Source: Pseudosporangium ferrugineum (lineage in GTDB: Bacteria > Actinomycetota > Actinomycetes > Mycobacteriales > Micromonosporaceae). From it: DNA of 64,000 nt. Each line of letters begins with the position of its first letter. The first letter of the stretch is position 1. A model generated the notes under the pieces. The model worked only from the letters and a program-made list of their open reading frames with translations. It did not search any database and was not told the origin of the DNA. The translations under genes were made by a program, and so were the position numbers. The stretch is taken from NCBI RefSeq assembly GCF_003002065.1, contig NZ_PVZG01000021.1, forward strand, positions 1 through 64,000, written 5' to 3'. Shown here in pieces: positions 58,400 through 64,000 of the stretch.

Positions 58400-59257
58400 G
58401 TGGACGATGGGCCGGTGACCGAACTTGGCGCCATCTTTCTGCCCCAGCAACCTCCCGAACGGCTGCGCGACGTGGCCCGCGCCGCCGAGGACGCCGGCCT
58501 CGAGCAGCTGTGGCTGTGGGAGGACTGCTTCTTCACCAGTGGCGTCGCGGCCGCCGCCGCGGCGCTCGCCTTCACGTCCCGGCTGCGGGTGGGGATCGGC
58601 ATCCTGCCGGTGCCGTTGCGCAACGTGGCGCTCGCCGCCATGGAGATCGCCACGCTGCACCGGCTCTTCGGCGACCGCCCGATCGTCGGCATCGGGCACG
58701 GCGTCCAGGACTGGATGGGCCAGGTCGGCGCCCGCGCGGCCTCCCCGATGACGCTGCTCGACGAGTACGCGACGGCCCTGCGCGCCCTGCTGCACGGCGA
58801 GACGGTGACCAGCCAGGGCCGCTACGTGCGGCTGGACGGCGTGCGTCTCGAGTGGCCGCCGAGCCCGCCGCCGCCCCTGCTGATCGGGGCGACCGGCCCC
58901 AGGACCGTAAGTTTGGCCGGACGCCTCGGCGACGGCACGATCCTGGCCGGCGACACGACCCCCGCCGGCGTACGCGCTGCCGTCGACCGGATCGGGCCGG
59001 CGGAAGGCCACAAGGTCGTCGTCTTCCTGCCCGCCTCGACCGGGCCGGGTGCCGCCGAACGACTCGCCCGCCAGCAGGAGAAGTTCGGTGCGGAGTGGCC
59101 GGGTGTGGCGGGTGACGCCGCTCAGGTGGCGGACGTCGTGCGGCAGCTCGCCGAGGCGGGAGCCGACGCGGTGATCCTGGATCCGACGCCCGAGGAGCCG
59201 TCGCCGGAGGGCTTCGTCCGTTTCGTCGCCGAGGAGGTGCGACCCTTGGTGAACTGA
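58400..59257 (+). CDS. LLM-class flavin-dependent oxidoreductase
   Basis: This 285-residue luciferase-like TIM-barrel protein is probably F420- or FMN-dependent. Segments include AEDAGLEQLWLWEDCFFTSG, VGIGILPVPLRNVALAAMEI with AT after it, IVGIGHGVQDWMGQVG and LLIGATGPRTVSLAGRLGDG. The GTG at 58400 is preceded by GGAGG. A GTG at 58415 is a shorter alternative without a site. The substrate is unknown. It is divergent from the STAS-HATPase gene. Confidence 0.9.
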   Translation: MDDGPVTELGAIFLPQQPPERLRDVARAAEDAGLEQLWLWEDCFFTSGVAAAAAALAFTSRLRVGIGILPVPLRNVALAAMEIATLHRLFGDRPIVGIGHGVQDWMGQVGARAASPMTLLDEYATALRALLHGETVTSQGRYVRLDGVRLEWPPSPPPPLLIGATGPRTVSLAGRLGDGTILAGDTTPAGVRAAVDRIGPAEGHKVVVFLPASTGPGAAERLARQQEKFGAEWPGVAGDAAQVADVVRQLAEAGADAVILDPTPEEPSPEGFVRFVAEEVRPLVN

Positions 59258-59265
59258 CGCGCACC

Positions 59266-59271
59266 TATCGT
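59266..59271 (+). promoter_or_regulatory. -10 box of leaderless NUDIX gene
   Basis: TATCGT lies 6 nt before the ATG at 59278, just after the preceding stop codon. Confidence 0.6.
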
Positions 59272-59277
59272 GGGCGT

Positions 59278-59766
59278 ATGCCCATTTCGCCGTACCTGAA
59301 AAGTCTTCGCGCTGTCGTCGGGCCGCGCCTGCTGCTCCTGCCGGGGGTCACGGCCGTGGTGCTCGACGACGCCGGCCGGATCCTGCTCGGGCAGCGCGCC
59401 GACAACGGCTCGTGGTCGCTGATCGCCGGCGTGATGGACCCGGGCGAGCAGCCGGCCGAGACGGTGGTGCGCGAGGTCTACGAGGAGACGGCGGTGCACG
59501 TCGTGCCGGAGCGTGTCACCAGTGTGCTGACCCAGCCCCCGAACACCTACCCGAACGGAGACCGCACGGAATACGTCGACATCACCTTCCGCTGCCGCGC
59601 GATCGGGGGCGAGGCCCGCGTCAACGACGACGAGTCGCTGGCCGTGGGCTGGTTCGCGCCGGACGAACTCCCGCCGCTCGCCGACCTGACCCGGCAACGC
59701 CTCGAGGCGGCCCTGGCCCCGGGAGACGCCGCCTGGTTCAGCACGCCCGCGATCCGGCTCGACTGA
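59278..59766 (+). CDS. NUDIX hydrolase
   Basis: This 162-residue pyrophosphohydrolase has the NUDIX box GVMDPGEQPAETVVREVYEE followed by TAV, giving the metal-binding REVYEE core. The N-terminal LLLLPGVTAVVLDDAGRILL and the following TQPPNTYPNGDRTEYVDITF are typical of actinobacterial NUDIX proteins. Likely substrates are nucleoside diphosphate derivatives, not further defined. Confidence 0.93.
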   Translation: MPISPYLKSLRAVVGPRLLLLPGVTAVVLDDAGRILLGQRADNGSWSLIAGVMDPGEQPAETVVREVYEETAVHVVPERVTSVLTQPPNTYPNGDRTEYVDITFRCRAIGGEARVNDDESLAVGWFAPDELPPLADLTRQRLEAALAPGDAAWFSTPAIRLD

Positions 59767-59775
59767 CGGCGGCGA

Positions 59776-59975
59776 AGCGCCGCCCGGCCAAGCCTGAGCG
59801 GGCCGGGCTGAGCGGCCAAGCCTGAGCGGGCTGGGCTGAGCTGGCTGGCTGGGCTGGGCTGAGCGGGCCGGTCTGGACCGGCGCACCCCGGCCCGGCCCA
59901 GCGTGCCGGGCCGCACCTGCCGGGCGTGCCGGGCCGCACTTGCCGGGCGGGGCCGCACCTGCCGGGCGGGGCCTG
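59776..59975. repeat. Two adjacent GC-rich tandem repeat families
   Basis: From 59776 units like GCCTGAGCGGGCTGGGCTGAG repeat about five times in degenerate form (written here to 20 nt: GCCTGAGCGGGCTGGGCTGA). From about 59895 units like GTGCCGGGCCGCACCTGCCG repeat three to four times. They separate the NUDIX gene from the convergent GNAT gene, a 218-nt gap with no gene. Confidence 0.7.
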
Positions 59976-59984
59976 GCGGGGTGG

Positions 59985-60524
59985 TCAGAGGCTGCGGGCT
60001 CGGACGTGGTCGTCGTGCCAGATGTCGCCGACCTGGAACTTCTTGGTGCCGATGATGTCGAAGCCGTGCTTGGTGTAGAACTTCGCCGCTCGTTCGTTGC
60101 GTTGGTTCACGCCCAGCCAGCACGCCTTGGCGCCCGCCTCCGCCGCTGCTCGCAGGGTCGCCGTCATCAGGGTGCCCGCTACGCCCGAGCCGTGGTTGTC
60201 CGGGGCCACGTAGAACTTGCTGAGCTCGATGCTGTCCGGGCCGGCCGTGGCCACGGTCGCCGCCAGGTCCGGGTCGGTGATCGGGCCGGCGACCAGCATC
60301 GCGTAGCCGATCGGGCGGCCGGCCTCGTCCTCCGCGAGCAGCAGGACGCGCGCGGGGTCGGCGAGGTAGCGCTCGAAGCTCGCCAGGGACAGGTGCGACG
60401 AGATGAAGGCGTCGATGTCGGCCTGGAGCGTGCCCGGGGGAGTGGCCAGCCCGAACGTGCGGGCGGCGAGGTCGTGCAGGGCGGGCGCGTCGGCCGCGGT
60501 GGCGCGCCGGGTGGAGATCGGCAT
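59985..60524 (-). CDS. GNAT N-acetyltransferase
   Basis: This 179-residue GNAT has SKFYVAPDNHGSGVAGTLMT as acetyl-CoA site and GVNQRNERAAKFYTKHGFDI in the C-terminal half, where the conserved N-x-x-A-x-x-F-Y pattern is clear. The substrate is unknown. The ATG at 60524 is defined by a -10 box 6 nt upstream. It is divergent from the GH20 gene. Confidence 0.93.
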   Translation of the reverse strand: MPISTRRATAADAPALHDLAARTFGLATPPGTLQADIDAFISSHLSLASFERYLADPARVLLLAEDEAGRPIGYAMLVAGPITDPDLAATVATAGPDSIELSKFYVAPDNHGSGVAGTLMTATLRAAAEAGAKACWLGVNQRNERAAKFYTKHGFDIIGTKKFQVGDIWHDDHVRARSL

Positions 60525-60530
60525 GACGTC

Positions 60531-60536
60531 ACGATA
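60531..60536 (-). promoter_or_regulatory. -10 box of leaderless GNAT gene
   Basis: On the minus strand TATCGT ends 6 nt before the ATG at 60524. Confidence 0.6.
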
Positions 60537-60668
60537 ACGGCGGAACGGACCGGCATGGCTCGGCGGCGGCGTAGCGAACCGGTGCGCGACGCCGCAGTGA
60601 ACCCGCGACACCGGCCGCGCCCGAGAACGGCGTGTAACCGTGGGGTGACGAGGTTCATCGGGCCGTAC

Positions 60669-60697
60669 GGAAACTGGAAAGACGGTTTAGAGTTTCC
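60669..60697. promoter_or_regulatory. Palindromic operator before the hexosaminidase gene
   Basis: Inverted repeat GGAAACT...AGTTTCC, with internal AAA and TTT also symmetric, spans 29 bp and ends 39 nt before the start codon. A TAGAGT -10-like box overlaps the right arm. This fits a LacI- or GntR-type repressor site controlling a sugar gene. No regulator is adjacent. Confidence 0.6.
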
Positions 60698-60736
60698 GGC
60701 GGGTCGAGGAACGGCCCCTACGAGAAGGGCGTAGTG

Positions 60737-62203
60737 GTGACAAGAGAACTGGGCGATGTGATTCCGGCGCCGGGCGAGGTGCGGCCCGACGCGGCCGCAC
60801 GCTTCACGATCGGCGACGGTACGGCCATCAGCGCGGCTGCCGGCACGGAGCAGGTGGCGGCGTACCTGGCCGACGTCCTGCGCCCGGCGACGGGCTTCGC
60901 GCTGCCGGTCAGCGACGGGCCGGGCGGGATCGGGCTGCGGCTCGACGAGGCGCTGGACGACGAGGAATACCGGCTGGAGATCGGCACCAGCGGCGTGACG
61001 CTGACCGGTGGGGCGCCCGTCGGGTTGTTCCACGCCGTGCAGACCCTGCGTCAGCTGCTGCCCGCCGAGGTCTTCGCCGCCACGCCGCAGCCGGTGGACT
61101 GGACGCTGCCCGGCGGCACCATCGCCGACCGGCCGCGGTTCGGGTACCGCGGGGCGATGCTCGACGTGGCCCGGCACTTCTTCACCGTCGACGAGGTCAA
61201 GTCGTACGTCGACAGCCTGGCCCAGTTCAAGATCAATCACCTGCACCTGCACCTCACCGACGACCAGGGCTGGCGGCTCGAGATCGAGAGCTGGCCCAAG
61301 CTCACCGCGATCAGCGGCGGCGACGGCACGGGGGTCGACGGGACCGGGCCCGGCTTCTACACCAGGGCCGATTACACCGAGATCATCGCGTACGCCGCCA
61401 CGCGCTTCGTGACGATCGTGCCGGAGATCGACATGCCGGGGCACGTCAACGCGGCGCAGGTGGCGTACCCGGAGCTCACCGCCGACGGGGTGGCGCCGCC
61501 GCAGCGCACGGACGTCGAGGTCGGCTACAGCTCGCTGGTCGCCGGCAAGGAGGAGACGTACGCCTTCGTCGACGACGTGGTGCGCGAGGTGGCCGCCCTG
61601 ACGCCGGGGCCGTACCTGCACATCGGCGGCGACGAGGCGCAGGCCACCACCGCCGAGGACTACCGCGCGTTCATCGAGCGGGTGCTGCCGATGGTCACCC
61701 GGTACGGCAAGCGGCCGATGGGCTGGCACGAGATGGCCGCCGTGGACCTGCCCGCCTCGGCCGTGCCGCAGTTCTGGCGCATCGAGGCGGCCGACGAGGG
61801 CACGGCCCGGGCCGCGGCGCGGGGCAACAAGGTGCTCATGTCCCCGGCCGACCGGACGTACCTGGACATGAAGTACACCGCGGACAGCTCGCTGGGCCTG
61901 GACTGGGCGGGTCTGCTCGATGTCGAGAAGGCGTACGGCTGGGACCCGGCCGAACGCCTCCCCGGCGTGGGCGAGGAGTCCGTGCTCGGCGTCGAGGCGC
62001 CGCTGTGGTCGGAGACCCTGCGCAGCCTCGCCGACGTGCAGACGATGACGTTCCCCCGGCTCCCGGCCATCGCGGAGATCGGCTGGTCCCGGCGGGAGCA
62101 CCGGGACTGGGAGTCGTTCCGCCGCCGCCTGGCCGCGTGCGGGCCGCGCTGGCGGGCCCAGGGCGTCGCGTTCCACCCCGCCCCGGAGATCCCCTGGGCG
62201 TAA
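60737..62203 (+). CDS. Beta-N-acetylhexosaminidase (GH20)
   Basis: This 488-residue glycoside hydrolase removes terminal GlcNAc/GalNAc from chitooligosaccharides or glycans. It has a GH20b-type N-terminal domain (about 10-125) and a TIM barrel. Key segments are GAMLDVARHFFTVDEVKSYV, NHLHLHLTDDQGWRLEI, IVPEIDMPGH and the catalytic Asp-Glu in HIGGDEAQAT. No signal peptide is seen, so it probably acts on imported sugars. GTGs at 60734 and 60737 are adjacent, and the second is better spaced from GAAGGG. Confidence 0.95.
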   Translation: MTRELGDVIPAPGEVRPDAAARFTIGDGTAISAAAGTEQVAAYLADVLRPATGFALPVSDGPGGIGLRLDEALDDEEYRLEIGTSGVTLTGGAPVGLFHAVQTLRQLLPAEVFAATPQPVDWTLPGGTIADRPRFGYRGAMLDVARHFFTVDEVKSYVDSLAQFKINHLHLHLTDDQGWRLEIESWPKLTAISGGDGTGVDGTGPGFYTRADYTEIIAYAATRFVTIVPEIDMPGHVNAAQVAYPELTADGVAPPQRTDVEVGYSSLVAGKEETYAFVDDVVREVAALTPGPYLHIGGDEAQATTAEDYRAFIERVLPMVTRYGKRPMGWHEMAAVDLPASAVPQFWRIEAADEGTARAAARGNKVLMSPADRTYLDMKYTADSSLGLDWAGLLDVEKAYGWDPAERLPGVGEESVLGVEAPLWSETLRSLADVQTMTFPRLPAIAEIGWSRREHRDWESFRRRLAACGPRWRAQGVAFHPAPEIPWA

Positions 62204-62220
62204 AGACGCCCGCGGCATGA

Positions 62221-62252
62221 GCGGCCGGACCGGGAGCCTCCGGTCCGGCCGC
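62221..62252 (+). terminator. Terminator of the hexosaminidase gene
   Basis: Perfect 13-bp arms GCGGCCGGACCGG and CCGGTCCGGCCGC with a 6-nt loop lie 17 nt past the stop codon. Confidence 0.7.
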
Positions 62253-62371
62253 CGTACCTGAAACGAGTCTTAATTCTCCGTACGCCGGTCAGGCCGTGTT
62301 TGCGCACGTCGGCGGGGTTTCCCCGGGTGGGTGGGCCGGACGCCGGGCGACGCCCCCGCCAGGCCCGGCCC

Positions 62372-62377
62372 TACGCT
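62372..62377 (+). promoter_or_regulatory. -10 box of leaderless M48 gene
   Basis: TACGCT lies 6 nt before the GTG at 62384. Confidence 0.55.
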
Positions 62378-62383
62378 GGGCGG

Positions 62384-64000
62384 GTGCAGAAGAGGGTGTG
62401 GGCCTCCGCGGCCGCGCTGGCCGGGTTCCTGGTGGCCGCGGCGGTGCAGCTCGCGCTCGTCGTGGTGCCGGTGCTGGTGGCGCTGTCCGCCCTGTCCGGG
62501 GCCGTCGCTCTGCGGATCGGCCTGCCGCTCTGCATCGCCACGGTCGGGGTCATGGCGTACGCGATCTGGCGCGCCCTGCACACCCGCCGGCCCGAGCCGG
62601 TCGGCATTCCGGTGTCGCGTACGGACGCACCCGCCCTCTGGGCGCTCGTCGACGGCGCCGCCGCGGTCGCCGGGACCAGGGCGCCGGACCGGGTGACGAT
62701 CGTGGCGGACGCCGCCGCGAAGGTCATCGAGGACGCCCGCCTGCTCGGCCTCGTCGGCGGGCGCCGGGATCTCTACCTGGGTCTGCCGCTGTTGCAGGCC
62801 TGGGAGACCGCGCAGCTGAAGGCGGTGGTCGCGCACGAGCTCGGCCACTTCTCGCCGCGGCTGGGGCGGCTCGCGCCGATGGCGTACCGGGGCCGGGTGG
62901 TCGTGGGCCGGGTGGTGCCGCGCATCTCCCGGCGCAACCCCGCGGGCCGCGGGCTGCGGGCGTACGCGAGCTTCTATCGCCGTGTCGACGCGCCGTTCAG
63001 CACCGCCCAGGAATTGCTGGCCGACCGGATCGCCGCCGAGTACGCGGGACCGGCCGCCGCGGCCGGCGTGCTCCGCGACCTGCCCGTGCTCGACGGCCTG
63101 GTACGGGTGTTCCACGCCCAGTACCTGGGGCCGGGCTGGCAGGCGGGTCACGTGCCGGACGACATCTTCGGCGGCTTCCTGCGGGTGCTGGCGGCGCGGG
63201 CCGAGGACGTCGCCGTGCTGCGGGCGCGGGAGGCGGCGCCACCGTCCACCTGGGACACCCATCCGCCGCGCGCCGACCGGCTCGCCGCGCTGGCCGGGTT
63301 GGGCGACTCCGCGCGTACGGAAGCCGGGCCCGAGGAGGAACTCATCCCGGACCTTCCCGGACTCGGGCGGGCGTTGCAGCGGGTGGCCTTCCCGCCGCAG
63401 GGCCGGACCGCCGTCGGGTGGGACGAGTTCTTCGGTGCCGCCCGTACGGTCGAGATGGAGCGCGAGGCCGCCGCCGCGCTCGCCACCCTGTCGCGGGTGG
63501 CCGGCAGTCCCGTCGCGACCGCGTCCGACGTGCTGGACCTGTCCGCGGACGGGCGGCTGCACAAGATCGCCGAGTCGGTCTTCCCCGGCCTGCCCGCCGA
63601 CGAGACGGCGGCGCGGATCACCGAGCTGTTGACGCTGCTGCTGGCGCTCGCCGCGCTGCGCAGCCGGGCGGCCCGCTGGCGGCACAGCTGGACGGGTACG
63701 GCGGAGCTGGTCGCGCCGGACGGCGCGCACCTCGACCTCGGTGGCCTGGCCGCGCTGGCCGTGGAGCCGGACACCGTGGCGACCGCGCGGGAGAAGCTGG
63801 CCGCGCTCGGCGTGGACCCCGCCGCCGGGCCGGCCGCGGACGGTGCCCAGCCGCGGCCCGAGGTGGTCGGCGGCGTGGTGAACCTGGTCGTCGAGGGCGC
63901 GCGTACGGACGTGCTCGTGGTCGACACCGGACTGTTCCTGGTACCGGGTCTGCCGAGGTCGCAGAACGGCTCCGCCAAGCGGCGGCTGGCCGAGTTCGCC
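62384..64000 (+). CDS. M48-family membrane metalloprotease, 3' end beyond the window
   Basis: An open frame of 539 codons runs from the GTG to the last base without a stop, so the gene is cut by the window edge. Two membrane helices occupy about 8-60. The zinc site HELGHFSPRLGR lies near residue 150 and the third-ligand region TAQELLADRIAAEYAG about 60 residues later, as in HtpX/Ste24-type M48 proteases. A long additional region follows (about 300-539). It probably degrades membrane proteins or acts in envelope quality control. Confidence 0.85.
   Translation, partial: MQKRVWASAAALAGFLVAAAVQLALVVVPVLVALSALSGAVALRIGLPLCIATVGVMAYAIWRALHTRRPEPVGIPVSRTDAPALWALVDGAAAVAGTRAPDRVTIVADAAAKVIEDARLLGLVGGRRDLYLGLPLLQAWETAQLKAVVAHELGHFSPRLGRLAPMAYRGRVVVGRVVPRISRRNPAGRGLRAYASFYRRVDAPFSTAQELLADRIAAEYAGPAAAAGVLRDLPVLDGLVRVFHAQYLGPGWQAGHVPDDIFGGFLRVLAARAEDVAVLRAREAAPPSTWDTHPPRADRLAALAGLGDSARTEAGPEEELIPDLPGLGRALQRVAFPPQGRTAVGWDEFFGAARTVEMEREAAAALATLSRVAGSPVATASDVLDLSADGRLHKIAESVFPGLPADETAARITELLTLLLALAALRSRAARWRHSWTGTAELVAPDGAHLDLGGLAALAVEPDTVATAREKLAALGVDPAAGPAADGAQPRPEVVGGVVNLVVEGARTDVLVVDTGLFLVPGLPRSQNGSAKRRLAEFA

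Noticed and set aside
60669..60697. DasR binding site for the GH20 gene
   Set aside because: The palindrome half-sites and spacing do not match the known DasR element.

Overview
The window reads as chromosomal DNA of a high-GC filamentous actinobacterium. GC is well above 70%, third codon positions are almost all G or C, and GTG starts are frequent. Gene content fits Micromonosporaceae (an Actinoplanes-like genus): XRE/MmyB-type regulators, paired L,D-transpeptidases, DUF664 and DUF2000 proteins, a CopC-CopD fusion and STAS-HATPase regulators. Genus assignment is inference, because no rRNA or other taxonomic marker is present. Three tRNA genes occur: an atypical class I tRNA with a UAG (Leu) anticodon, tRNA-His(GTG) and tRNA-Lys(CTT). 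I see no phage, transposase or CRISPR.

Layout. 1-3 kb: YjbR-like fragment, atypical tRNA, 35-bp tandem repeats, chemoreceptor. 3-8 kb: a minus-strand redox operon (ECF sigma factor, MauE, DsbA-like thioredoxin, membrane protein, peroxiredoxin) with several 4-nt stop/start overlaps, divergent from a copper CopC-CopD fusion. 8-15 kb: SDR/LysR pair, a giant Ala/Pro-rich membrane protein, oligoribonuclease, esterase, tRNA-His. 15-23 kb: secreted X-Pro dipeptidyl-peptidase, a sortase-type LPITG surface protein, DUF664, an XRE regulator/aldo-keto reductase pair, and a secreted chymotrypsin-like protease.

23-28 kb holds the most striking locus. It has a formyltransferase, a 61-residue peptide carrying an exact lasso-type leader motif, and a fused DUF692 (MNIO) enzyme directly upstream of the peptide on the same strand. 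No lasso cyclase, protease or RRE gene is visible. This looks like a candidate RiPP pathway of unusual composition. 28-35 kb has a 1569-residue STAND-type ATPase, probably made from a leaderless mRNA. Divergent from it is a three-gene operon: two small proteins sharing a GxVxxGGxVxQxGRD motif, then a papain-like protein with a LecA-like lectin domain.

35-50 kb: secreted TAP-family hydrolase, surface proteins, TrmO, a decayed PIN-toxin remnant beside tRNA-Lys, two L,D-transpeptidases, a TetR/monooxygenase pair with two operators, a nucleotidyltransferase, response regulator, Lrp/DUF2000 pair and GNAT. 50-64 kb: a flippase fused to a condensation-type acyltransferase, CorA/GrpB, a 22-copy 13-bp minisatellite, WYL regulator, NADAR protein, STAS-HATPase, LLM oxidoreductase, NUDIX, GNAT, GH20 hexosaminidase with a palindromic operator, and a partial M48 peptidase running off the end.

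Two window-wide patterns stand out. About fifteen genes have a TANNNT -10 box 6-7 nt before the start codon, indicating leaderless transcripts. At least seven gene junctions hold their own GC-rich tandem repeats.
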